From Caenorhabditis remanei (Eukaryota; Nematoda; Chromadorea; Rhabditida; Rhabditidae): DNA of 64,000 nucleotides. How positions within the stretch are numbered: position 1 is the stretch's first letter; every line of letters starts with the position of its first letter. The position numbers and the translations under genes were made by a program. Positions 20,534 through 31,145 of the stretch are shown here, piece by piece. Location: assembly GCF_010183535.1 (NCBI RefSeq), contig NC_071329.1, positions 16,940,879 to 17,004,878 of the forward strand, written 5' to 3'. The notes below the pieces were generated by a model. The model was not told the origin of the DNA. It saw only the letters and a list, made by a program, of their open reading frames with translations, and made no database searches.

Positions 20534-21718
20534 CTAATTATAACACAGTTGATAATTATTGATATAACTCTCGCTGAACGGAATATTTTGAAATTCTTTG
20601 AAACTATTTCCTAGAGCCATGGATCTTGTGTCTGCTTGCGTTGTATCTTTATTCATTTCTGGTGATCCATATGATGAGAATACGGGGCAAGTGTTCTCAA
20701 TCGGGGTCGAGATAGACCACATCTTCGAAGTTTCATTTTTGTGATACTGTAAAAAGTTGGTGGGTGATAAAATGTATGTTTGATATTTATCTACTGTTAC
20801 TCTATCGAATTATGAAATACTTACTGTTTTCATGTGTTTTCTTAAAGATGAGGGATGAGTGTAAGCTTTTTTACAACCTGGGTGCTGAAAATAACTTCTT
20901 TTTTTTATTATCAGTTTGTCAGTTTTGACGAGACTCACCTTACAGATGTACTTTTTTACCTTTGAATGAGAATCCATGTGTTTCGTCCGACCTGCGGAGT
21001 CTCTAAACCTCTTATCACATCCGAAATGAGTACAAAGAAATGGTTTTTCGCCTGAAAAAAATTTTGTTGATCAAATGATTTTAGTAAAACCGACCTGTAT
21101 GACTTCTCTGATGAATTTTCAGATGTTCTTTTCGTCCAAATGCTTGTCCACAGGTATCACATTGAAACGATTTTTCTCCAGTATGAACAGGTAAGTGGTT
21201 GACGAGTTTGTATGGTCGCTGAAAACAAAATCTTAACAAGTTTCCTTATTTTCAGTACAATTCACCTTGAAATCTTTGCCACATTTATACCATTGACATA
21301 TTTTTCTTCCTTCAGCGTGTTCTTCTCTGACATGTGATCCCAATTCCTTTGAGTTCGTGAAGGTTTTCTGGCACTGCTGTCCTTCACTGCTCCACAAACA
21401 TTTAAACGGTTGATGTGTGACTTTGTGTTCAGGGATGCTATAAGGTTCAGTAACATTTTGATGATGAGTGCCTGACAAACCTTGGACACGTGGAAATCGG
21501 AATTTGCGGAGCCAGATCAACTAGAGAGTTGGAAACATGTGGAGACGATGGATAACTATATGACGTGTTGGTGAAGTAGCTTGGCACATAAGGGTCTGTT
21601 TCTGAATTGAAAATGCTGACCAGAAGATAAAAAATATATTATTATTACCTTGATACCATGAAGGGTGGTAGAAATTCTGATTCATATTGGGAAAAGTAGT
21701 ATAATAATAGTTGATCAT
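20534..21718 (-). CDS. ZIC/REF-2-like zinc-finger protein, copy 1
   Basis: Exons (minus) 21649-21718, 21481-21601, 21266-21437, 21095-21218, 20939-21051, 20825-20884 and 20534-20746 give 290 aa with consistent phases. After a Tyr/Ser/Pro-rich N-terminus come five C2H2-type fingers in ZIC/GLI order. The first is the wide ZIC type ([14 protein letters not shown]), the third opens [18 protein letters not shown] and the last ends with [12 protein letters not shown], as in ZIC proteins. ZIC/REF-2 factors bind DNA and also act with POP-1/TCF in worm cell-fate decisions; that role here is inference. Finger 2 reads [10 protein letters not shown] in place of the ZIC form, and residues differ in the linker. 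It is the first of a head-to-tail array of four genes on this strand. Confidence 0.85.
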
Positions 21719-22265
21719 TCTGAGAGAAGCTCTTTGATTGAATATGACTGCTAAGAAGTTAAATGACGAGATAGATACAATAAAGATATGTAGGTGCGCT
21801 AATTAGAGTGGGCGGATGGTTGTTGTGTACCAATATGTACATCTGTCGCAAAACCTTCTTAAGTAGGTGCATCTTCCCAAAAGGTGTATTTTACTAGTTA
21901 TGGTTGTCAGAATGTTTGCAGAAGGGTACTTTCTTTCAGGGATTTGTGACATCTTACACTTTCAATTAGTCATTAAAGGGGATGGTGGAAACCATGGGAA
22001 TCTTGGAGAATGAATACCAACTCGAATACAATTGTATTGAATAGAAAGGGAGTAAAAGGGACTAATGGATACATATATAGTGTGCATTTGAAGATAAAAG
22101 GTCGTAATTTCAAGAAAGTATGAGACAAAGAAACATTGTTCTATTTTTCAAAAACCACAAAAAATATTCTATAAATAATCTCTTTTTGGATAAGAGGGGA
22201 GGTGCTGAGAGTAGAAATAGGAGAGAAACAATCATTGTGCAACATTTAATATGAGAGATCAACAT
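21719..22265 (-). promoter_or_regulatory. Upstream region of ZIC-like copy 1
   Basis: It contains the shared block at about 21790-22000: GGGCGGATGGTTGTTGTGTA, ATGTACATCTGTCGCAAAA, AAGTAGGTGCATCTTCCCAA, GGGATTTGTGACATCTTACA and GGAAACCATGGGAA. Near-identical pieces precede copy 2 at about 24450-24630. No core promoter can be assigned. Confidence 0.55.
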
Positions 22266-22690
22266 TTAATCAATTTTAAGCTCCTCATCTTCAACTTCAG
22301 CCTTCCAATCAAATTGATGGCGAGAGTTGATGTAAGGATTTTGCAAAACCCGAAGGTAACCGTCGGACCATTTGATGAACTCCCGCATAGACATGTCCTG
22401 TTTTTTCAACACCGGTGGTGGTGTTCCGTTTGCAGATGCCAGTTTTCCAGTGTCCAACTTTTCATGATCCTAAAAAAGACTAGCAAGTTCAAATCTTGTC
22501 TTCACCTATCTACGTCTTTGAAATATCTGACCAGAAAGTTTTTGGCGTCATAAGATTTAGTACAATGTGGTCTCTGAAAATTAGCACTAATTAGTTTTCC
22601 AATATTCTATATTAAAAGAACATCATAAAAGTAGCTTCCGTGAGTACTGTTCACATAAATTTGTAGCTGGCGGCTTGGTTGGGTTTTGAA
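22266..22690 (-). pseudogene. 3' fragment of a ZIC-like gene
   Basis: Only the last exons of a copy related to 24864-25804 remain. The final exon encodes TPPPVLKKQDMSMREFIKWS, a tail it shares with that gene. Before it lies a segment like HCTKSYDAKNFLVRYFKD, a worn version of the last ZIC finger, and the stretch at about 22625-22690 is homologous DNA to the preceding exon. Upstream finger exons and a start codon are absent. It is best read as a pseudogene fragment left by unequal duplication. Confidence 0.65.
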
Positions 22691-22974
22691 ATCTTGGAAT
22701 TGAAGAATTTTTATTTGAGATTCAATTCAAACTAATAACAAAACAGAAAGAACTTTGAATTTCAACAAAGAATAACAGATTGAAAACAACATAACATTGA
22801 AAATAGACAAAGAAGTAATACATAAAGAAACATGATTTTTGACGGTTTTTCATGAATACATCTGTTTTTTTCTCTATGAATGAATTTTTAAAGTCGATAT
22901 TTTCCTCGAAAACTGGTTAAAATTTTCAAATAATGCAAAAATTCAAAAAAAAATGCAAACGCGCTCTATTCGAG

Positions 22975-23160
22975 CTGGAGTTCTATTTTGTAGCAGTTCC
23001 ATTTTGTAGCAGTTCCATTTCGTTCAGTTCTATTTTAGTCAGTTCTAATTTGTAACAGTTCCATTTCGTTGCAATTCCATTTTGTTCAGTTCTATTTTTT
23101 CCTGTTCTATATTGTAACAGTTTTATTTTGTCGCAGTTCTATCTTTCCGAGTTCTAAAAT
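22975..23160. repeat. Minisatellite, GCAGTTCCATTTTGT-like unit
   Basis: About a dozen degenerate units of 14-16 bases run in tandem, alternating forms such as GTAGCAGTTCCATTTTG and TTCAGTTCTATTTT. No coding potential. Confidence 0.8.
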
Positions 23161-23264
23161 AGATCAAAGAAATTTTTCAAAAAGAAATGATTAAAAACAT
23201 ATGTATATTATATAGAGATTTGAGGAACTCAAACACAAAAAATTAAAAGTTGGGTTGGTGCTAA

Positions 23265-24381
23265 TTATAACACAGTTGATACACCAAACGGTTTATTTTG
23301 AAATTCTTTGAAACAATTTCCTGGAGCCATGGATCTTGTGTCTGCTTGCGTTGTATCTTCATTCATTTCTGGTGATCCGTATGATGAGAGTATGGAACAA
23401 GTGTTCTCAATTGGAGTCGGGTTAGGCCACAGATTAGAAGTTTGATCTCTGTGATACTGTAAATAGTTGGTGAGTTGTAGATGATTCTATTAAACTATAA
23501 GTTACTCACATTTCGTCTGTGGGCTGTTAGAGATGAGGGATGTGTGTAACGTTTTCCACAACCAGAGTGCTGAAATATACCTTTTTTGATTATCAGCGTG
23601 TCCTCTTACCTCGCAGATGTATTTTTTCTTCTCTGCGTGACAATACATGTGTTTCTTCCGATCAGTGGAGCTACCGAACCTTTTATCACACCCAGAATGA
23701 GTGCAAGCGAATGGCTTCTCACCTGGAAAAAAGAGAAACGGTTCGTTTTGAAGAAAGCATAGTAAGACCGACCTGTATGAGTTCTCTTATGAATTTTCAG
23801 ATTTTCAGCCCGTGCGAATAATTTTGCACATGTGTCGCATTGAAATGCTTTTTCTCTAGTGTGAACAGGTAAGTGGTTGACAAGTCTGTATTTCTGCTAA
23901 AAACACAACAATTAGAGGTTTAACTCAGGCTCCACCCACCTTGAACTCTTTGCCACAGTTATCCCATTGACATATTTGTCTACCTTCAGCGTGTTCTTCT
24001 CTGACATGGAATCCCAAGTCCTCCGAATTCGAAAAAACTTCCTGGCATTGCTGTCCGTCAGTGTTCCACAAACATCTCAACGGTTGATGTGTAACTTGGT
24101 GTTGAGGGATGCTAAAAGTTACAGTAAGATTTTGACCATGAAGTGTCTGACTGACCTAGAAGCTGGAACTTGGTGAAGAAGATTATCTGGAGAGTTGGAA
24201 ACATGTGGAGACGAATAATAACTATATTGTGTGCTGGGAAAACCTGTGTCGTAGTTTGGTATATAAGGATTTGTTCCTGAATTAGAAATTCTTACCAGAA
24301 TATAAAAATTGAATTATTACCTTGATACCAAATAGGCTGGTAGAAGTATTGAGGACAAGTAGTATAATAATTATTGCTCAT
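23265..24381 (-). CDS. ZIC/REF-2-like zinc-finger protein, copy 2
   Basis: Exons (minus) 24321-24381, 24156-24276, 23940-24111, 23773-23893, 23610-23722, 23510-23569 and 23265-23456 give 279 aa, with the same intron positions as copy 1. The finger region runs [58 protein letters not shown] and [13 protein letters not shown]. The linker reads HTREKAF where ZIC proteins have HTGEKPF, and the last finger has ALTAH-like rather than LRKHMK helix residues (LTAHRRN), so DNA contacts may differ. The C-terminal tail is close to copy 1 ([20 protein letters not shown]) but ends about seven residues earlier. It lies head-to-tail with its paralogues. Confidence 0.85.
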
Positions 24382-24863
24382 TCTGGAAGAAGCTATTTGC
24401 CTAAATATGGCTGCTAAAGAGTTAAATGACGAGATAGATACGTCGTCGGGGTAATTTGAGAGGGCGGATGGTTTTTGTGTACCCATATGTACATCTGTCG
24501 CAAAATCTTCTTAAGTAGGTACATCTTCCCAAAGGGTGTTTTTTTAAATTCTTGTCAGTATGTCTGCAGAGATTTGTGACATCTTACACTTTATATTAGT
24601 CATTAAAGGGGATAGTGGAAACCATGGGAATTTGAAAGAATGCATACCAACTCGAATACAATGATGTCGAATAGAAAGGAATGATGTAAAAGGGACTAAT
24701 GGATGTATAAAGTACATTTGAAGATAAAGACCTTAGTTTCAAGAAAACGTGAGAAGAAGAAACAAGGTTCTATTTTTTAAAATAATAATATGAGAGCATC
24801 GTGCAACAAATACTGCAAGAGATCAACAGTTTTGATCGATTATTAATTTGAAGTTGATCAATT
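24382..24863 (-). promoter_or_regulatory. Upstream region of ZIC-like copy 2
   Basis: The region from about 24440 to 24630 repeats the block seen before copy 1, including ATGTACATCTGTCGCAAAAT, AAGTAGGTACATCTTCCCAA and GATTTGTGACATCTTACAC. The retention of this block while flanks diverge suggests a shared regulatory or untranslated segment. Confidence 0.5.
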
Positions 24864-25804
24864 TTAAAGCTCATCATCTTCAATCGCATCCTTCATCTCA
24901 AATTGATGGCGAGAGTTGATGAAAGGATTCTGCAAAACCGAAATGTAACCGTCGGACCATTTTATGAACTCCCGCATAGACATGTCTTGTTTTTTCAGAA
25001 CCGGTGGTGGTGTTCCGTTGGAAACACAAAAAGAGACAGTGTTGTTTGCAGAGGTCAGTTTTCCAGTATCCAACTTCTCATTATTCTAAAATAGGCTATT
25101 AGTTGTTTAATTATATATTAAACCCACATTACAAAAGTATCTTGTGTGAGTACTGTGTACATGCATATGTTGCTGGCGGCTTGATTGTGAGTCGAATGAC
25201 CGTCCACATCCGAGATGAGTGCAATCGAAAGATAGTTGATCTGAACCAAATTAAAACATTTTCAATCAAAATACTTTGATCACATACCTTCATGAGTGAC
25301 CATATGCACATTGAGGTTTTCAACATACTCGAAACGTTTCTTGCATATCCCACAAATAAAGGCCATCACATTGGTATGGGACCGGATATGTGCTTTTAGG
25401 TCGAATATTGTCTTAAATTTAGAATTTTTTTAAACAAAAAATTTCGGTTTTTTGTTACCTTGAACTTTTCCCCACAGCATCTCCAAAAGCATTTTTTGGC
25501 GTTGTGCGATAAATGATCAATTTCAATATGATTTCCAACGGCTATTGCGTTTGTAAATGTTCTTCCACATTCGTAACCATTGGTGATCCAGCAGCAGATT
25601 TCATTACCACTAAAAATAAATTTAATGAGGAATTCAGAAAAACTTACTTTGGAGAATCAGAAAACGTTGAATTGCTTCCTGCAGCATGAGTTGATCGACC
25701 TGAAAATAGTAACTATGTACTTCTCGGCCGTTTAGAAAACTAATGATACCTGAATAGTCCGGATGATAGAAGTTGGAGAATGTTGGGGGATGGATGGAAT
25801 TCAT
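24864..25804 (-). CDS. Divergent ZIC-like zinc-finger protein, copy 3
   Basis: Exons (minus) 25750-25804, 25648-25699, 25459-25609, 25288-25411, 25128-25240 and 24864-25085 give 238 aa. The short N-terminus (MNSIHPPTFSNFYHPDYS) matches the array pattern. Finger 1 keeps the wide spacing (CCWITNGYECGRTF) and finger 2 reads CFWRCCGEKFK. The next exon has IFDLKAHIRSHTNVMAFICG then CKKRFEYVENLNVHM. The fourth finger is CTHLGCGRSFDSQSSRQQHM. The fifth finger is lost and replaced by a unique tail that includes SNGTPPPVLKKQDMSM and REFIKWSDGY. The GEKPF linkers are gone, so DNA binding is likely altered. The 22266-22690 fragment shares this tail. Confidence 0.75.
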
Positions 25805-27219
25805 GCTTGAAGAATCTCAAAATAAAAAAATAACTGATGAAAAGCGAATGGTCTTACACCTGGAAAAAACAAATAAATGAGGAAAGACCCTTACCTGCCA
25901 CTCCGCTCTCAGACCCATTACGTAACATAAATGGGAGGGCGCGGAGACCATTTCGGACTGTCGACACTTTGTCGGCTCCCTTTTGTCTTTTTCACGTAAC
26001 ATTTTTCAAACTGGGAAGAAAACGCCATATGAAGTGGAAAATAAGAGAAAGAGAGAGAGAGAGAGAGAGCGAGCGAGGGATAAAAAAAATAGCCTTGACT
26101 AATTGACGTCTGCTTCTTCTTCTAACGTGCACAATGTATAAGTGATAGAGTGTCGTATCGCGAGACGATTCCAGCTGATTCCAGCATATTCTATATTTTT
26201 CGTCTCGTTTTGCTCTGTCTCGTTTTGTCCAGCATAAAGTTCAGCTTATTCTCGTTCAGCATAGTTCAGCAAAGTTCAGTTCAGCAAAAGTTCAGTTACA
26301 GCATATTCCAGCACGTTTAATTTATTTTTCATTCCCGCATAATTTCTTGCTGGATTGCGAGAATCTCGCGAGACGAACGTGAATTATTTTTCTGTGAGAA
26401 AAATAGAAAAATCTATGCTAAAGTGTTATTTCCGTGATCTTTCATTGTGAATCAAGTACAGTGCTCCTTTATTTTGAACTTTTTTCGAAGGTCACGGTTC
26501 TAAAAATGTCACTTTTGCTTTATTTTCAACATTCATTTCGTAAAAATTTGCATGAAAAAATGATTAGAAACGTCAAAATTAAATTTCTTTATATGAAAGA
26601 ATGGCCACGTTCGTCTCGCGAGATTCGCAATGTCCAGCATGAAATTATGCGGGAATGAAAAATAAATGAAACGTGCTGGAATATGCTGTAACTGAACTTT
26701 TGCTGAACTGAACTTTGCTGAACTATGCTGAACGAGAATATGCTGAACTTTATGCTGGACAAAACGAGACAGAACGAAACGAGAATATGCTGGATTCAGC
26801 TGGAATTCTCGCAAAGTGCTGTAACTGATTCTCGCGAGACGACACTCTAATAAGTGACAAGGACAAAATAAGACGCAGAGCTCAAGGTAGTCTTTGATGG
26901 AAACTAGAGTGCTATCAGTTTGATAAGCAACTTTTGAGTCGCTTATGTAAGACTTTAAATTATGCAACTGATAACCAACTTTTGGGTTCTGAAATCTTGG
27001 AACTAAATATTATTTATTTAGATTCAATTAAAATTAAAAACAACAATAATAATTTTGAATTTCAACAAAGAATAACAAATTACAAACAACATACAGTAGC
27101 GAGCATAAGTGAGTGAGATAAAGTTAGAAAGGATTATGTGATAAATTTTTCAAAAGAGAATGGTTCAAAACATATATTACACATAAATTTTCGATAGAAC
27201 GGTATTCAAACGGGGAAAA
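25805..27219. other. Intergenic between ZIC-like copies 3 and 4
   Basis: No gene supported. It holds a short GA microsatellite (26046-26073) and a 700-bp palindromic element (26148-26847). Sequence around that insertion (TCTGCTTCTTCTTCTAAC) is paralogous to 28935-29010 upstream of copy 4. Confidence 0.55.
26148..26847. mobile_element. Large TA-flanked palindromic element (GAGTGTCGT ends)
   Basis: The ends GAGTGTCGT and ACGACACTC are flanked by TA. Arms of about 240 bases contain CTCGCGAGACGA, repeated GTTCAGC/GCTGAAC and CAGCATATT motifs, in mirror order. The central spacer is about 215 bases. The paralogous locus at 28937-29010 lacks the element, which supports insertion after duplication. 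Confidence 0.75.
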
Positions 27220-28818
27220 TTAAAAGTCGGGTTGGTGATAATTATAACACATTTGATAATTGGTTATATAATCCTCACCGAACGGATTACTTTGGAATTC
27301 TTTAAAACTAGGACCAGTGTTTTCAATTGCGGTCGGGAGAGGGCGGAGTTTAAAAATTTGATCTTTGTGATGCTGTAAATAGTTGTTGGGTTATGAGTTA
27401 TAGATTATGTTCGATATTTATCTAATGTTATTCTATAGAATTATGAAATACTTACCGTTTGGTTGTGGTTTCTTAAAGTTGAGGGATCAGAGTAATTTTT
27501 GCCACAATCCGAGTGCTGAAAAATATCATTTGCTTGTTCATCAATTCTTTTGTTTTGACTAAATTTACCTCACAGAAGTAACGTTTTTCTGAATGAGAAT
27601 GCATGTGTTTCTTCCGATCTGAGGAGTTACCGAACCTCTTATCACATCCAGAATGAGTGCAAGCGAATGGCTTTTCACCTGAAAAAATTTGATGTTGTAT
27701 TTTGGGATTTTTGGTAAATGCGCTCCGTTGATACGTATAAAAATCTGAGATTTTAGAAAAGTATAGTAAAACCGACCTGTATGGGTTCTTTGATGAATTT
27801 TTAGATTTTCAGCCCGTCCGAACGTTTTTGCACATGTATCGCACCGAAACCGCTTCTCTCCAGTGTGAACAGGTAAATGGCTGACAAGTTTGTAGCTTTG
27901 CTAAAAACAAAATTATTAAAAGTTTCCTTATTTTCAGGCTCCACCCACCTTGAAATATTTGGCACATGTACCCCACTGACATATGTGTTTTCCTTTAGCG
28001 TGTTCTCCTCTGACATGCAATCCCAATTCTTTTGAATTCGAGAATAACTTTTCGCATGGATTACTGTCTGTGTTCCATAAACATCTCAACTGCTGATCCG
28101 CAATTTGGTATTGTGCTTGCTGAGCCTGGTTATCACGGGGACTGTAAAAAGTCTATGAAAAATTGAAATTAATTGAATTGTTCTCACTTTTGATTAGTCA
28201 GTTTTGGATCTGTTGGAGAACCATAGGCCATGTTGTAACATTGATTTTCAGGAGTGCTGAAAAATGATGTTAGTGATTTTAAGAATAGGTCGCTCTACTT
28301 ACTTCGGATACAAAGAATTTGGAGTAGTCGCCGGAGTGTTGAGCAAATTAGAGGGATGATAGGGTGTACATGAAAATAATGGAGGTTGGCCAATGTATGG
28401 TAAATGTGTTGGTGGTGATTGGACTTGATTATGGAAAAAACTGGAAAAGTTCATTAAAAAGTTCGAAATCGTTCAATATACTCACATTTGATCAGTGACT
28501 ATTGGTGTTACTTGAAGAGCTTTGAGTTTCTGTGTAACCGGATTTTGAGGAGTTCTGAAAAATTATTTTAGAAAATTTGAGAACTGGTTATTCTTCTCAC
28601 TCTGAAGAAAAAGTATTTGGTGGGATTGCAAGGCTCATATTGCACATATACGAAGCTGAATGATGACAGTTGGGTGGATAAAAACTTGGGGCTGAAATAG
28701 AAAAACAAACTAGAAAACCGAAGTTAAAAATTACCGTACCTGGACCCCAACTTGAATGAAAAGAATATGGGGCATCCAAGTATTTATCACGGAAGGAATT
28801 GTGGTGTTGGTTATACAT
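27220..28818 (-). CDS. ZIC/REF-2-like zinc-finger protein, copy 4, with phase break
   Basis: Ten exons (minus): 28740-28818, 28601-28691, 28486-28554, 28304-28440, 28188-28256, 27949-28141, 27777-27900, 27569-27678, 27456-27515 and 27220-27372. Fingers read [58 protein letters not shown] and a weak fifth finger [13 protein letters not shown]. The N-terminal half is longer and Pro/Thr-rich. All phases agree except exon 28304-28440, which is 137 bases where 138 would be needed to keep the zinc fingers in frame; it begins with a run of six Ts. Either this is a one-base frameshift making a pseudogene, a sequence error, or a splice form I have not seen. Confidence 0.65.
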
Positions 28819-29619
28819 ATTCAAATTAGAAGTTCATTGAAATTCTTGTTCAAGTGAACACCTGAAACAAGAAAAGAAGAGAGTATTTGAAAAGAGAGCG
28901 AGAGAAAGAAAAGTAACCTTCAGTAACAGACTCGTCTGCTTCTTCTTCTAACTTGCGAAATGTAATAGGAATAGGGATGAAAAGAGACGTAGAGCTTGAG
29001 GTCATCTATAATAGAAAGTATATCATAAGTATGCTTATTTAAAACTTCAATCAAACTAGATTATACATCTGATAAGCAACTTTTGTGTTAAGATATCTTG
29101 AAATTGAAGAGGTAGTACAGTGCGCGTCATAAAGATAGCCCCCCTTGCGATTATGTCGGATCTGGCTCAGCAGTAAGTTTTCATGAAAAATGGGTAACAG
29201 CATTAGATTCCTAGTGCAAAATAACCCCTGGGCGCAAAGTTTCATGAATCTCTTACAAAAACTACGGGTACACCATCGAAAACTTAAGGTTAAATGTTCA
29301 TGTTAAATAATTAGTCATTGCTTTTTTCAGGAAAATTATTTCTGAAAACACCGGTGTAGGAATTCAGTTTGAATTAACTTTTTATCCACGATGTTGTTAC
29401 GATGAGAAATATTTTGGTGTAAACGTTGAATGGGAATCCGTTTTGTTGAAGAATAATGGTACTTGTGAGTATGGGAAGAGAGAGTGAGCAAGGTATAATA
29501 ATTATGAGAAGAAGATACAATCTTTCACATTTATTCGTTGGGATAGCATCGAGAATTATATTATCAACGGGAGAGTAACAGTGGAAATTCATATGAAGCT
29601 GATCAGGGTTCAAGGAATC
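28819..29619. other. Intergenic, ZIC copy 4 upstream region
   Basis: The part near 28935-29010 is paralogous to 26110-26900. At 29116 a sequence TACAGTGCGCGTCATAAAGA resembles a Tc1/mariner-type terminal repeat, but I found no partner end. No gene supported. Confidence 0.45.
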
Positions 29620-29983
29620 TTTACTATTAACAAACGCAAACGCCTGTATGTTTGTGTGTCTGTCGCCGATCCTACCACCCTTCCTACTGAACCGATTTTC
29701 TTCAAATTTGGACCAAAAGATCAGAAATTTTCTCTTAATGATGCCCGTCTATTTTTTTAGTTAGAATAGGTCTCGACTAGGTCACTAGGTGAAAAAACGT
29801 GGTTTTCAAGCCTTTCAGTAGCTTTTGTTTCCGAAATAAGGAAATAGGAGTTCACGGGGGAGATAATTATAGAACATTTTCATTCTTCAAATGAATTCAT
29901 TTCTTCAAATTTTCAACACGGGTGGTATAGAAAAAGAGGTTGAGCAGCCGTAAGGCTGCGTTAACCGACTGGTTACGTTAAAA

Positions 29984-30997
29984 ATGAGAAACTTTGAAAA
30001 ACCAGTTGAAAGCTTTTCGGATGCAATTTTGCTACTTTTGGATGAGGTTCTCATCGATAAAGTGCAGAGTGAGGTTCTGATACAATTTCATGTGAATAAA
30101 GCGGTGAGCAACTTTGTATTTCGAGCTACGCCTAACTTCCATTTTCCAGCTTCTAGCATATCATTCATCTTATTTTAAATCACTTTTTACTGAAAAATTG
30201 AATGGAAGCTGTTTTGAATTGCAACGACAACTCAGACCAAATGAGCTCCAAATGTTTCTCGAAGTACTACATGGAGAACCTGTAATAAATGGTTTGCTGG
30301 ATTTTCTCTTGAACTGAATAGGGGTTTCATTTTCAGATAGAAACATTACCGCAGTTCTCAGACTTGCAAAAATGTTTGCCACTCCAGTGGTTTTCCGCAG
30401 ACTTGCAACGGGCCGGGCCGGGCCGGAATGAAAATTTCTAGGGCCCGGCCCGGAAGTTCAGTACTGAAAAAAATTCAAATTTTTTTTTCGAAAATTTCCC
30501 GATTTTTTTTGAAAAATATTTCTTAAAAACAATTTTTTGTAGGTTTCAAAGGTTTTTGAAAAATATACTTGAGGAAAAATATGAAAAATTTTCAGAAAAT
30601 AAATTTTTGGACAAAAAATTGTAGTGAAAAAAGTTCAAAAATTCAACTCCGGGCCGACCGGGCCGGGCCGGGCCGGAGCTTTCTCGGCCCGGCCCGGCCC
30701 GGAATTTTGCAAGTCTGGTTTTCCGTCAATGCGAACATTATCTTTTGAAAACTTCAAAGCTCGAACTTAAAATATAGTTTGACTTGGCTATCGAGTACGA
30801 CTTTGAGAACTTGAAGGTTCATATTTTACACATGATATTTAATTTCACTGTTAGTTTTTCAGAACGATTGCATAGAGAATATGAGAACTCCAGAAGATGT
30901 TCAAAATGCTATGCCCTATAATATCGAGAGAATGGATCATTTTTTGATCACTTCACTTTTGAAGAAAGCGGCCTCTATCAAGACTAACTCTAAATAA
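29984..30997 (+). pseudogene. BTB gene interrupted by a MITE, copy A
   Basis: Exons 29984-30103, 30150-30291, 30337-30816 (containing the insertion) and 30863-30997 have proper splice signals. The product starts MRNFEKPVESFSDAILLLLD, continues LLAYHSSYFKSLFTEKLN and FLEVLHGEPVIN, then RNITAVLRLAKMFATPVVFR, all classic BTB positions. A 320-bp hAT-type MITE breaks the third exon after the VVF codons. Beyond it the frame resumes as QCEHYLLKTSKLELKI, but an in-frame TAG then precedes FDLAIEYDFENLK. The last exon is open to a stop at 30995. Insertion plus stop make a pseudogene, unless the MITE is spliced out. Confidence 0.85.
30398..30717. mobile_element. hAT-type MITE in BTB exon, copy A
   Basis: Ends CAGACTTGCAA and TTGCAAGTCTG form an 11-bp inverted repeat. 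The element is bounded by a perfect 8-bp target duplication GTTTTCCG at 30390-30397 and 30718-30725. GGGCCGGGCC blocks lie inside both ends; the AT-rich core has no ORF. Confidence 0.92.
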
Positions 30998-31061
30998 AAT
31001 AAAGATTTGTTATTTTTATCCTACACCTACATACATTGAAAACTTAGACAAAATTTTTCGG

Positions 31062-31133
31062 TGCCTCATGCTGGAATCGAACCAGCGACCTTCTGTTTAC
31101 TAGACAGACGCTCTGCCACTGAGCCAATGAGGC
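31062..31133 (-). tRNA. tRNA-Thr(AGT), copy A
   Basis: A 72-base cloverleaf reads from GCCTCAT at 31133; anticodon loop CTAGTAA gives AGT; the T arm has GGTTCGATTCC; the acceptor closes with ATGAGGC and discriminator A. Duplicated at 34263 and present in the opposite orientation at 38908. Confidence 0.96.
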
Positions 31134-31145
31134 GGACGAGCTAAC

